A DNA stretch of 17,047 nt from Campylobacteraceae bacterium (GTDB taxonomy: Bacteria; Campylobacterota; Campylobacteria; Campylobacterales; Campylobacteraceae): NCBI GenBank assembly GCA_012521935.1, contig JAAYLJ010000171.1:1-17047 (forward strand). Direction: 5' to 3'. The notes under the pieces were generated by a model. It was not told the origin of the DNA. It saw only the letters and a list, made by a program, of their open reading frames with translations, and did no database searches. Each line of letters opens with the position of its first letter. The stretch's first letter is position 1. Both the position numbers and the translations under genes were made by a program. Shown here in pieces: positions 6,708 through 14,041 of this stretch.

Positions 6708-7377
6708 ACCAATTAGTGAAATCACCCGCTTTACTACGCTAGATTTTCCAGATAGATTGTCTTGCATTGTGTGGTTTAGCGGGTGTCAAATGAGATGCCC
6801 CTACTGCTACAATCCTCAAATGGTTTTAGAAGATGGAAAAATTTCCCTAGAAGAGTTATTTAAGTTTTTAAATAGTCGTAAAGGTAAACTTGATGGAGTT
6901 GTATTAAGTGGCGGTGAATCCACACTTTTTCCACAAATTGAGCTTTTATGTAAAGAGATTAAAGATATGGGTTTTGAAGTTAAAATTGATACAAATGGAC
7001 TAATGCCTCAAAGAGTTAAATCTTTAGTTAAAAAGGGTTTGGTTGATTTTATATCATTGGATTTTAAAGCTCCAAAAGAGAAATTTAATATCATTACAAA
7101 AACTAATGGATATGAAAAACTTCAAGAAACTCTAGCTTTTTTGATAGAAAATGAGTTCAAATTTGAAGTTCGTACAACTGTTCACCCAGATTTACTAAAT
7201 GAAGATGATATAAATCAAATCATCTCTACTTTGCACTCTTTTGGCTATAAAGGTAGATATGCTTTACAAAAATATCTACATGTAATCCCTACTCTAGGAG
7301 AGACTAAAGAGCCAAAAAACCACTTTGATATAAAAAAATTAAACAATATTTTTGACATAGAGTTTAGAAATTTTTAA
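6688..7377 (+). CDS. nrdG: Radical-SAM activase for the anaerobic ribonucleotide reductase
   Basis: The protein (229 residues from TTG 6688) carries the radical-SAM motif GCQMRCPYC, with Cys33, Cys37 and Cys40 binding a [4Fe-4S] cluster, and the SAM-contact motif LSGGES (residues 72-77). It should use SAM to abstract a hydrogen from the glycine of the reductase, here Gly24 of the small upstream ORF. The opening ISEITRFTTLDFPDRLSCI is typical of this family. The start is uncertain: there is no ATG before the catalytic cysteines. TTG codons at 6652, 6688 and 6691 are possible; 6688 fits the family length best, with ACGAG 6 bases upstream. All of them lie inside the preceding ORF, so translation is probably coupled. 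The stop overlaps the convergent exporter gene by 4 bp. Confidence 0.9.
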   Translation: MLNLQTKPISEITRFTTLDFPDRLSCIVWFSGCQMRCPYCYNPQMVLEDGKISLEELFKFLNSRKGKLDGVVLSGGESTLFPQIELLCKEIKDMGFEVKIDTNGLMPQRVKSLVKKGLVDFISLDFKAPKEKFNIITKTNGYEKLQETLAFLIENEFKFEVRTTVHPDLLNEDDINQIISTLHSFGYKGRYALQKYLHVIPTLGETKEPKNHFDIKKLNNIFDIEFRNF

Positions 7378-8171
7378 AGTGAAGTAAACATCTTTACACT
7401 TAAAATTAGTAAAAGTACTGCAAAAATTTTTCTTAATTTACTAACAGGTAGTTTGTGCGCCACACTAGCACCAAATGGCGCTGTAAAGTAGCTTACGATC
7501 GATATTAGAAAAACAGCTGGCAAATATACAAACCCTACTGTTAGTGGTTCATTTATAGGGTGTAGCATCCCATTTACCATATATCCTAAAGTTCCAGCAA
7601 TAGAGAGTGGAAAACCAATCGCAGCAGAAGAGGCTATGGCTCTTTTCATATCTACATTTTGCCACATTAAAAAAGGTATGGTTAAAGAACCTCCTCCAAT
7701 GGAGACTAAAGCTGAAATCGCTCCAACGCCAATCCCGCCACCAAAAAGAGCTGGTTTAGGCATCAAAGTGCGCCCTTGTTTTGGTTTTTTATCTGTTGCC
7801 ATCTGATAGGCTGCATAAGTCATAAATATTGCAAAAAACAGCGCTAAATGCTTAGTTTGCATAATGCTTGCTAAAAAAGTACCCAAAAAAGTACCTATTA
7901 TAGTTCCAGCTGCCATAAACTTTGCAACACTCCAAAGTACAGCACCTTTTTTATGATGAGCCCTCATGCTTGAAAAAGATGTAAAAACAATGGCAGCCAT
8001 GGATGTTCCAAGGGCTAAATGAACTACATGTTCAGTTCCAACTCCTTTTGCAACAAAGATTGCAGTTAAAATTGGAACCATAATTCCACCCCCGCCAATG
8101 CCCAAAAGTCCTGCCATAAATCCAACAAATCCACCAAGAGCTAAAAATGAGAGAATCCACTCAATCTCCAT
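7374..8171 (-). CDS. TauE/SafE-family membrane transporter (sulfite/sulfonate exporter type)
   Basis: The product has 265 residues, mostly hydrophobic, with about eight predicted membrane segments. It shows the family's internal duplication: LLGIGGGGIMVPIL (residues 22-35) and LVSIGGGSLTIPFLMW (155-170). Family members export small organosulfur or sulfur oxyanions such as sulfite or sulfoacetate; the substrate cannot be read from sequence. A link to the sulfide-oxidation genes at 10299-12409 is possible but unproven. The gene lies between nrdG and nrdB on the opposite strand, ends overlapping the nrdG stop by 4 bp, and has AAGG 8 bases before its ATG. A symmetrical terminator between nrdG and this gene is not visible. 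Confidence 0.88.
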   Translation of the reverse strand: MEIEWILSFLALGGFVGFMAGLLGIGGGGIMVPILTAIFVAKGVGTEHVVHLALGTSMAAIVFTSFSSMRAHHKKGAVLWSVAKFMAAGTIIGTFLGTFLASIMQTKHLALFFAIFMTYAAYQMATDKKPKQGRTLMPKPALFGGGIGVGAISALVSIGGGSLTIPFLMWQNVDMKRAIASSAAIGFPLSIAGTLGYMVNGMLHPINEPLTVGFVYLPAVFLISIVSYFTAPFGASVAHKLPVSKLRKIFAVLLLILSVKMFTSL

Positions 8172-8197
8172 AATAAAACCTTATATAAAATTTTTAT

Positions 8198-8203
8198 ATT
8201 GTA
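8198..8203 (-). promoter_or_regulatory. Candidate -10 box for the TauE-family gene
   Basis: TACAAT on the minus strand lies 26 bp before the exporter ATG, in the 122-bp divergent region shared with nrdB. AT-rich surroundings limit confidence. Confidence 0.35.
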
Positions 8204-8260
8204 TCGCAAAATTGTGTAAAGGTAATTGCTTTAAAAAAGAGAGTGTAAGAGAATATTTAG

Positions 8261-8266
8261 TACAAT
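8261..8266 (+). promoter_or_regulatory. Candidate nrdB -10 box (TACAAT)
   Basis: TACAAT ends 27 bp before the nrdB ATG, giving a short leader that includes the AGGGAG ribosome binding site at 8282-8287. No GTGACA motif like those before nrdD occurs here, so nrdB may be controlled separately from nrdD. Confidence 0.45.
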
Positions 8267-8293
8267 CTAATAAAAACTTTTAGGGAGTATTTT

Positions 8294-9316
8294 ATGCAAA
8301 GAAAACGAATATATAACCCAAGTTCAGATGAAACCTTGAGTCAAAGGAGAGTTTTTGGGGGAAATCCACACGGAATACTAAATTTTACAAAGGCAAAATA
8401 TACATGGGCTCTTAAATTGTGGGATTTAATGGAGGCAAATACATGGTTTCCAAAAGAAGTTGATACAACAAAAGATGTGATTGATTATAATAAAAACTTA
8501 ACTGATGCAGAAAAAAGAATGTATGATTTAGTATGGTCTCAATTAATTAGCATGGATAGTTTCCAAACCAATAATCTTGCGGATAATATAAACCCATACA
8601 TTACAGCTCCAGAGATAAACGCATGTTTAGTCAGGCAAGCTTATGAAGAGGCAAATCACTCCAAATCTTACGCAGTTATGGTTGAGGCAATTTGTGATAA
8701 TACAGACTTAATTTATGAGATGGAGAAGCATGATGAGGTTTTAAGGCGCAAAAATGACTATATCTCTAGCGTTTATGAAGAGCTTGCAGGAGAGGTTACA
8801 GATGAGAAGCTCGTTCTTGCCATGTTTGCAAATCAAATCTTAGAAGGAGTTTATTTCTACTCTGGTTTTACAGCAATCTATGCACTAGCTAGAGCTGGAA
8901 AGATGCTAGGAAGTGCCCAAATGATTAGATTTATCCAAAGAGATGAGATAACTCATTTAATCCTTTTTCAAAACATAATCAATTCAGTTCAAAAAGAAAG
9001 ACCAGATCTTTTTACACCCAAATTAAAAGAGAAAGTATATGAAATGTTTAAAAAGGCTGGAGAACTTGAGATTGAGTGGGGACAATACATAACCCAAAAT
9101 CAAATCATGGGTTTTACAAATGAGATAATAAAAGAGTACATCCACTACCTAATAGACGATAGATTAAATGCAGTTGGATTTGAAAAACTTTACAATGCAA
9201 AACATCCAATTAAGTGGGTGGATGATTTTGCCAAATTTAATGATCAAAAAACAAACTTTTTTGAAGGAAATGTAACAAACTATAGCAAAGGAAGCCTATC
9301 TTTTGATGATTTTTAA
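8294..9316 (+). CDS. nrdB: Class I ribonucleoside-diphosphate reductase, beta (radical) subunit
   Basis: The 340-residue ferritin-like protein generates the tyrosyl radical for NrdA using a dimetal centre and oxygen. All expected ligands are present: Asp88 (SMDSFQ), Glu119 and His122 (EEANHSKSY), Glu184 (LEGVYFYSG), Glu218 and His221 (RDEITHL). Tyr126, four residues after His122, matches the radical tyrosine of E. coli NrdB (Tyr122), so this should be a tyrosyl-radical (class Ia/b-like) rather than a class Ic enzyme. The C terminus (KGSLSFDDF) is the acidic-aromatic tail that normally docks into the large subunit. The strong AGGGAG site 6 bases upstream fixes the ATG. It sits 4.15 kb from its partner nrdA, separated by the anaerobic reductase genes. 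Confidence 0.96.
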   Translation: MQRKRIYNPSSDETLSQRRVFGGNPHGILNFTKAKYTWALKLWDLMEANTWFPKEVDTTKDVIDYNKNLTDAEKRMYDLVWSQLISMDSFQTNNLADNINPYITAPEINACLVRQAYEEANHSKSYAVMVEAICDNTDLIYEMEKHDEVLRRKNDYISSVYEELAGEVTDEKLVLAMFANQILEGVYFYSGFTAIYALARAGKMLGSAQMIRFIQRDEITHLILFQNIINSVQKERPDLFTPKLKEKVYEMFKKAGELEIEWGQYITQNQIMGFTNEIIKEYIHYLIDDRLNAVGFEKLYNAKHPIKWVDDFAKFNDQKTNFFEGNVTNYSKGSLSFDDF

Positions 9317-9338
9317 TCTTAGACTGAAAAATTATTGG

Positions 9339-9344
9339 TAAAAT
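9339..9344 (+). promoter_or_regulatory. Candidate -10 box immediately before pcm
   Basis: TAAAAT preceded by TTGG lies only 7 bp upstream of the pcm ATG, and there is no Shine-Dalgarno sequence between them. If used, transcription would begin at or next to the start codon and the mRNA would be leaderless. Otherwise pcm is read from the nrdB transcript, whose stop is 35 bp upstream. Confidence 0.3.
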
Positions 9345-9351
9345 AGCGCTT

Positions 9352-10008
9352 ATGTTAAAAGAAAACTTTCAAGAAAAAATCATCCTACAAAAGTGTCATA
9401 ACCTTGCATCAGAAATTGCTGATTATGTCAATTTAACCCCAGCAATTTTTGATGCTTTTGCAAAAACACAAAGAGAACTTTTTGTTCCATCAGGCTTTAA
9501 ACACCATGCTTATAAACTTGATGCACTACCTATGGCCTCTAGTCAGTGGATTAGCTCCCCTTTAACGGTGGCTAAAATGACTGAAGCACTTGATGCTAAA
9601 GATTGCGATAGTGTACTAGAGATTGGGTGTGGAAGTGGCTATCAAGCTGCCATACTTAGCAGGCTTTTTAGAAGAGTTTTTACCATTGAGAGAGTTGAGC
9701 ATCTTTTACAAGAGGCAAAAGAGCGCTTTAAGATGCTTAATTTAGTCAATATTCATGCTAGGTTCGATGATGGGCAAAGAGGATGGAGGGATTTTGCACC
9801 ATATGATAGGATTTTGTTTTCCGCATCAACCCCAAAAGTTCCAGAAAATCTATTTGATCAATTAAAGCTTGGAGGAGTGCTTGTAGCCCCCATTGAAGTT
9901 GGTGAAAAGCAGATAATAACTAAGTTTTATAAAAATGAAGATGGCATTACTAGCAAATCACTTGATAGCTGTTACTTTGTACCTGTTAAAGATGGAGTTA
10001 AGCGTTAA
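9352..10008 (+). CDS. pcm: Protein-L-isoaspartate O-methyltransferase
   Basis: The 218-residue protein methylates isoaspartyl residues with S-adenosylmethionine, starting repair of aged proteins. SAM-binding motif I is LEIGCGSGYQ at residues 89-98. DDGQRGW (139-145), APYDRILFSAS (149-159), VPENLFDQLKLGG (163-175) and VAPI follow in the family order. The usual substrate-loop motif ISQPYIVA appears as ISSPLTVA (67-74), a modest departure. No ribosome binding site is visible before the ATG, and a -10-like box lies 7 bp upstream, so expression may be leaderless or coupled to nrdB. The last 11 bp overlap the convergent small membrane-protein gene. Confidence 0.92.
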   Translation: MLKENFQEKIILQKCHNLASEIADYVNLTPAIFDAFAKTQRELFVPSGFKHHAYKLDALPMASSQWISSPLTVAKMTEALDAKDCDSVLEIGCGSGYQAAILSRLFRRVFTIERVEHLLQEAKERFKMLNLVNIHARFDDGQRGWRDFAPYDRILFSASTPKVPENLFDQLKLGGVLVAPIEVGEKQIITKFYKNEDGITSKSLDSCYFVPVKDGVKR

Positions 10009-10231
10009 GCTTTATAAATATCGATTTAATAAGAAGCAAGAGTGCTCTTATGACTCCTAATACAAGATATCCTAAAAATGTATAGATAAATGGATGCCAA
10101 GGCATTACATGAGAGTGGAGTTGTTTGAAGTGTGCCATAGGGGAAGTTAACCACTTATCCATATGGATGCCAAGACTTAAAACTATAAAGATAATTGTAA
10201 AAATAGCAATCTCTTTCCAAACTCTTTTCAT
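9998..10231 (-). CDS. Small two-helix membrane protein of unknown function
   Basis: I do not recognise this 77-residue protein. It has two hydrophobic segments, about residues 7-23 (EIAIFTIIFIVLSLGIH) and 46-70, with a polar, His-rich connector (HFKQLHSHVMPWHPF) that includes three His residues and could bind a metal or heme. Basic residues at both ends (MKRVWK, KSIFIKLNA) suggest both termini face the cytoplasm and the His-rich loop the periplasm. AAGGA lies 6 bases before the ATG, which supports translation. It overlaps the end of pcm by 11 bp and sits downstream of the cytochrome operon's terminator. Confidence 0.7.
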   Translation of the reverse strand: MKRVWKEIAIFTIIFIVLSLGIHMDKWLTSPMAHFKQLHSHVMPWHPFIYTFLGYLVLGVIRALLLLIKSIFIKLNA

Positions 10232-10260
10232 ATAAATCCTTAAGTTTTTAGAATTTTAAC

Positions 10261-10291
10261 AAAAAAGAGTAAGGGGTTGGTAAACAACCCC
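10261..10291 (-). terminator. Rho-independent terminator of the sulfide oxidoreductase-cytochrome operon
   Basis: Read on the minus strand, GGGGTTG (10291-10285) and CAACCCC (10279-10273) form a perfect 7-bp stem with a 5-base loop. A T-rich tract follows and ends in six T (10266-10261). The stem begins 7 bp after the cytochrome stop codon. Confidence 0.8.
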
Positions 10292-10298
10292 AAAAGTG

Positions 10299-10943
10299 CT
10301 ATTTGTCAATACTGAAGTTATGATAGATATAGCTTGCCATATCCTCAGGATGATAGCTCATCCCTTTCTTTTGGATTTTAAGTAGATTATCCCTCATAAG
10401 CTCACTATGTCCGCCAGAAGATTGAAATCCATCACTATCTAAGTTAATAAGCTCCATTTCTAGCTCATGTAAAGTGTAGTCATTTAGTGCAGGGCCTTTC
10501 TTCTCAGGGTTACCCTCTGCCGCTATGCCGTGACACTTAGCGCACATATATTTATATATTTCAGAAATGCTATAAACTTTCCCTTCTTCAAAAGAGGGCT
10601 TAGCATTTTTATTAAATGAAGTATAAATATATCTTGCCATATCATCAGGATGATAACTCATCCCTTTTTCTTGAATCTTTTTTAAATTGTGTTCCATGAT
10701 TTCATGTTCACTTCCTGAGGATTGTGATCCATCAGCACTTAGTGTAAATAGCTCATAAACAAGCTCGCTCTCACTATAATCATTTAGTGCAGGGCCTTTC
10801 TTTTCAGGGTTCCCCTCTGCATTGTTTCCATGACATAGGGCACAAGCTGCTTTGTATATTTCAGCCATACTATAGGTTTTTGCCATTAAAGTTGTTAAAC
10901 CAAATCCTATAATCAAGGTTAAATAGATAGTTAATTTTCGCAT
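10299..10943 (-). CDS. Periplasmic diheme c-type cytochrome made of two duplicated domains
   Basis: The 214-residue protein has a Sec signal peptide (MRKLTIYLTLIIGFGLTTLMA, likely cut near residue 21) and two heme c attachment sites, CALCH (34-38) and CAKCH (134-138). The two halves are direct copies offset by exactly 100 residues: both carry EGNPEKKGPALNDY, a GMSYHP(D/E)DMA segment that probably supplies the axial methionine, and a closing YIY. The role is electron transfer in the periplasm. It lies 17 bp downstream of the Tat-exported sulfide oxidoreductase on one transcript and is probably its electron acceptor or partner. The ATG at 10943 has AAAGGAGAAGGT just upstream; the open frame extends further upstream, but that extension lacks a ribosome binding site and would bury the signal peptide. 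Confidence 0.92.
   Translation of the reverse strand: MRKLTIYLTLIIGFGLTTLMAKTYSMAEIYKAACALCHGNNAEGNPEKKGPALNDYSESELVYELFTLSADGSQSSGSEHEIMEHNLKKIQEKGMSYHPDDMARYIYTSFNKNAKPSFEEGKVYSISEIYKYMCAKCHGIAAEGNPEKKGPALNDYTLHELEMELINLDSDGFQSSGGHSELMRDNLLKIQKKGMSYHPEDMASYIYHNFSIDK
10321..10890 (-). repeat. Tandem 300-bp duplication inside the diheme cytochrome gene
   Basis: Segments 10321-10590 and 10621-10890 match at an exact 300-bp offset. DNA similarity is still high in places: 10480-10520 and 10780-10820 differ at only two of 41 positions. This is an in-frame tandem gene duplication that turned a monoheme domain into a diheme protein. Confidence 0.8.
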
Positions 10944-10960
10944 ACCTTCTCCTTTAGCTA

Positions 10961-12409
10961 CTATGCGCGCCCTTTGAGCATGCCGTGGAAATACATTGGT
11001 TTTAACATATAAACTTTCAAAAACCACCACATCCATCTCTCTTTTGTTGGATCTAAAAGTGGAAAAGATGGAGTCATTTTAGCTGTATAGTCAAACTCAG
11101 CCATCATAACTGTACCAATTCCAGTTATGAGCGGACAGACAGTATATCCTTCATAGCTCTCTTTTGGCTCCTTACCTTCCATAACTGCAACTAGGTTATC
11201 TCCACAAACTGTGTACTGTTTTCTAACTGATCCCCCAGTTTTACCCATTGGGATACCAGCTACATCTCCTAGAGCAAATACATTTGGAAATCTTGCATGT
11301 TGTAAGGTATTTTTATCAACTTCCACCCATCCTCCAACTGCTGCAGAACCTCTTTGCCATGAGAGTAAAGATTTACCAACTACATCAGGAGCGCTCATTG
11401 GTGGTGTTATGTGTAAAAAGTCATATGGAATTTCTATAACCTCAGATTGAGGAATCATGTCATACTCTTCCAAATCCTCATCCCATTCACCTTGTACTAA
11501 GTAGTGATGGTTAAATTTTGCAATTTTTGCACTAGAGTCAACTTCTATTAAATCATGTTTATAGTGCCACTTCATATCCCTAGCTTTGTATTGATTAACA
11601 ATAGCTTCATGATACTCAGGTACTCCAAACATATTTCCCCCATTTGGGTAGAAAGTGAGTGTTGCATTCTCTCTAGCTTTTGCTTCAACTAATCTATCGT
11701 GAGTTAAATACATTATCTTTTTTGGAGCCCCACCGCACTTAATGGGAGTGCCAGGGTGAGTAAATACTCCATTTACTTTTTGGCCAGATTTTGCTTTAGC
11801 TACAAACTCTTGAAGAATTTGCCAAGTTTTCTTTGCCCCTTCTTTAAAGTAGATTGAGCCTATCCCATTAGTTCCAATCATCTCTTTAGTAACACCTTTA
11901 ATGTCACTATAATTTAACTGCAACCCAACTGCTACAATTAAATAATCATAACTAATCACTCCATTTTTAGATGTGGCAACTTGGTTTTTTTCAGGATCAA
12001 ACTCTACAACAATATCTTGAATCCATTTTGCCTCTTTTGGAAGATACTCTTTAGTCTCTCCAAGTATATCTTCAGGCTTATAAACCCCGCCAGCAATCAG
12101 CGTTTGACCTGGTTGGTATGAAACACTTTGAGGATCAGGCTCAATGACTGTTATGTCTGGATTTGATAGTTTTTTTACTAAATAGTTTGCCATGGTACAT
12201 CCCGCAGCACCACCACCTACTATAACTATCTTTCCTTTTGCCTTACTACTGGCATGAGCTTTTGTAGCTGCATCAGATTTTGTAGGATTTAACATAAATG
12301 CAGCGCCACTAAGTCCAGCTAATTTCAAAGCATCACGACGCGAAATTCCATGTCGTTTTAACTCTGCTTCTAGAGCTTCACTAAAGCCCTCTATGCGATC
12401 TTGTTGCAT
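10961..12409 (-). CDS. sqr: Tat-exported sulfide:quinone oxidoreductase (type II-like)
   Basis: This 482-residue FAD protein should oxidise sulfide to polysulfide or sulfur. A twin-arginine signal (ISRRDALKLAGLSGAAFML, residues 22-40) predicts export of the folded protein. The FAD site IVIVGGGAAGC is at 61-71. The catalytic cysteine segments PIKCGGAPKKIMYL (Cys225) and GYTVCPLITG (Cys425) closely resemble the type II family that includes human SQOR, as do HITPPMSAPDVV (333-344) and the FALGDVAG flavin motif (378-385). The Trp-rich C terminus (RWMWWFLKVYMLKP) is a probable amphipathic membrane or quinone-site anchor. Residues about 301-325 form an acidic insertion. AAAAGGAGACGCT fixes the ATG. 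Whether electrons go to quinone or to the neighbouring cytochrome (flavocytochrome c style) is open. Confidence 0.9.
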   Translation of the reverse strand: MQQDRIEGFSEALEAELKRHGISRRDALKLAGLSGAAFMLNPTKSDAATKAHASSKAKGKIVIVGGGAAGCTMANYLVKKLSNPDITVIEPDPQSVSYQPGQTLIAGGVYKPEDILGETKEYLPKEAKWIQDIVVEFDPEKNQVATSKNGVISYDYLIVAVGLQLNYSDIKGVTKEMIGTNGIGSIYFKEGAKKTWQILQEFVAKAKSGQKVNGVFTHPGTPIKCGGAPKKIMYLTHDRLVEAKARENATLTFYPNGGNMFGVPEYHEAIVNQYKARDMKWHYKHDLIEVDSSAKIAKFNHHYLVQGEWDEDLEEYDMIPQSEVIEIPYDFLHITPPMSAPDVVGKSLLSWQRGSAAVGGWVEVDKNTLQHARFPNVFALGDVAGIPMGKTGGSVRKQYTVCGDNLVAVMEGKEPKESYEGYTVCPLITGIGTVMMAEFDYTAKMTPSFPLLDPTKERWMWWFLKVYMLKPMYFHGMLKGRA

Positions 12410-12460
12410 AGCGTCTCCTTTTGTTTGTTTGCAGCAAAAAAAAGAATATCACATTTAGTT

Positions 12461-14041
12461 TTACTTATAGCTTAAAATTTGCTTTATGTGTAGTTGAGGC
12501 GTTACTAGGCCGCGATAAGAGTTCTTTACAACTGTAAAAATTATGTCAATTTTTTCTCCATTTTCAACTTCTTTGTCAAAGTTAAAATAGACAGATTCTA
12601 AAGTTTTAGTTTTGGTTTCTAAGATAAGTTTTAAGTGATTTTTTTCTCTTCCAATCACTCTATTTATTTTCACTATTGCAGACTTAATTAAAAATGATGG
12701 TTTAGGATTTTTTTGACCATATGGCTCATAATATTCCAAAAGTTCTAACAGTTCAAAATCTATAATTTCAGGATCAATTTCACCTAAGAGCTCACTATCT
12801 AAAAAATCTTCATCTACATTTAGATTGCATATAGAGTTTAGTCTATTTTTAAAAGCAGGTAAATCTTTAGAATCAAGTCTCATTCCAGCAGCTCCAGTAT
12901 GCCCACCATAGCTTTTTAAAAAATCACTACTTTTTACTAAAAGATTTAAAATATCTATATCCCCAACCCCTCTAGCACTCCCTTTAGCGACTCCATCTTC
13001 AATGGAGAATACAAAAGATGGCTTATTGTACTTTCTAGCTAATCTTGAAGCAACAATCCCAATAACCCCCTCATGCCAATCCTCTCCCCAAACTACGATG
13101 GCTTTATCGCTCTCTTTTATCTCATTTTCACTCTTTTCAAAAAGTTTTTGCTCTTCCTCTTTTCTTAAAGTGTTAAAATGAACAATCTCTTCTAGTAGTT
13201 CTAAAGCTTCATTTTCTGTTTTAGACTTTAAAAATCTATATGAGAGCATGGCATCATCCATTCTTCCACTACTATTTAAAAGTGGGGCGATTAAAAAAGA
13301 GATATCATCGCTTTCAAAACTATCTTTTTTAAAAAACTCTTTAATGACTTTAAAGGCCGCTCTTTTAGAGTTATTTAAGTAGTTAATACCGCTTTTTACC
13401 ATTGCTCTATTCATATCTAAAAGATCCATCATATCTGCCATTATGGCAATGGCTAAAAGATCTAAACTCTCAGCCATATTATATTCAGTATCAAACTCTT
13501 GCTTTAGTGCAGCGACAAGATACCAAGCGACTTGCGCTCCACAAATTTCACTAAATGGAAAGTCACAAGAGTCTTGTTTTGGATTTATAATTGCATACGC
13601 TTTCGGAAGAGTTTCTGGGGGAGTGTGATGATCTGTAATGATGAGACAGATACCATTTTCTTTGCAGTAAGATGCCGCGTCATGGGCACTTATGCCATTA
13701 TCTACTGTGATAATAAGTGGAACATTTAAACCTTTTATAATCTCTTCATTAAGCCCATATCCATCTTTAAATCTATTTGGAATTTTAGATATATAAGGTA
13801 TGTTTAAGTGATCGAAAAACTCACTTAAAATTAAAAGTGACACTATTCCATCTACATCATAATCACCCACGATCCCAATGGTAGCTCCACTATCTACAAT
13901 CTTTTTTATCTTTTTTGTAGCTTTGTCTATATCTTTTAGACAGCTTGGATGAGGTATTGTAGATAGTTTTGTACAAATATCTGATTCAAATCTAGCGCTT
14001 AAAAGCTCATTAATCCTTTTTTTAGATAATTTTTCAACCAT
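12461..14041 (-). CDS. recJ: Single-strand-specific 5'-3' exonuclease RecJ
   Basis: The 526-residue DHH-family nuclease takes part in recombination and repair. Phosphoesterase motifs occur in order: GDYDVDG (59-65), TVDNG (112-116), TDHHTPP (136-142), SSGRMDDA and the DHHA1 motif YGGHTGAAGM with His381. It is somewhat shorter than E. coli RecJ (577). Its ATG overlaps the pyrG stop by 8 bp and no ribosome binding site precedes it, so translation probably depends on pyrG ribosomes. I recall the pyrG-recJ pairing from Campylobacter jejuni too. The gene ends 51 bp before the sulfide oxidoreductase, whose promoter probably lies in that short gap or in the 3' end of recJ. Confidence 0.94.
   Translation of the reverse strand: MVEKLSKKRINELLSARFESDICTKLSTIPHPSCLKDIDKATKKIKKIVDSGATIGIVGDYDVDGIVSLLILSEFFDHLNIPYISKIPNRFKDGYGLNEEIIKGLNVPLIITVDNGISAHDAASYCKENGICLIITDHHTPPETLPKAYAIINPKQDSCDFPFSEICGAQVAWYLVAALKQEFDTEYNMAESLDLLAIAIMADMMDLLDMNRAMVKSGINYLNNSKRAAFKVIKEFFKKDSFESDDISFLIAPLLNSSGRMDDAMLSYRFLKSKTENEALELLEEIVHFNTLRKEEEQKLFEKSENEIKESDKAIVVWGEDWHEGVIGIVASRLARKYNKPSFVFSIEDGVAKGSARGVGDIDILNLLVKSSDFLKSYGGHTGAAGMRLDSKDLPAFKNRLNSICNLNVDEDFLDSELLGEIDPEIIDFELLELLEYYEPYGQKNPKPSFLIKSAIVKINRVIGREKNHLKLILETKTKTLESVYFNFDKEVENGEKIDIIFTVVKNSYRGLVTPQLHIKQILSYK

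Noticed and set aside
8182..8200. AT-only palindrome (ATATAAAA/TTTTATAT) between the exporter and nrdB
   Set aside because: It consists only of A and T in a divergent promoter region, so chance or core promoter sequence explains it.
8098..8283. 61-codon plus-strand ORF over the start of the exporter gene
   Set aside because: It is mostly antisense to the clear TauE/SafE protein, has no ribosome binding site and has no family features.
10944..11036. Extension of the cytochrome ORF upstream, adding 31 residues
   Set aside because: It would bury the signal peptide, overlap the oxidoreductase gene, and ignore the strong AAAGGAGAAGG site before ATG 10943.
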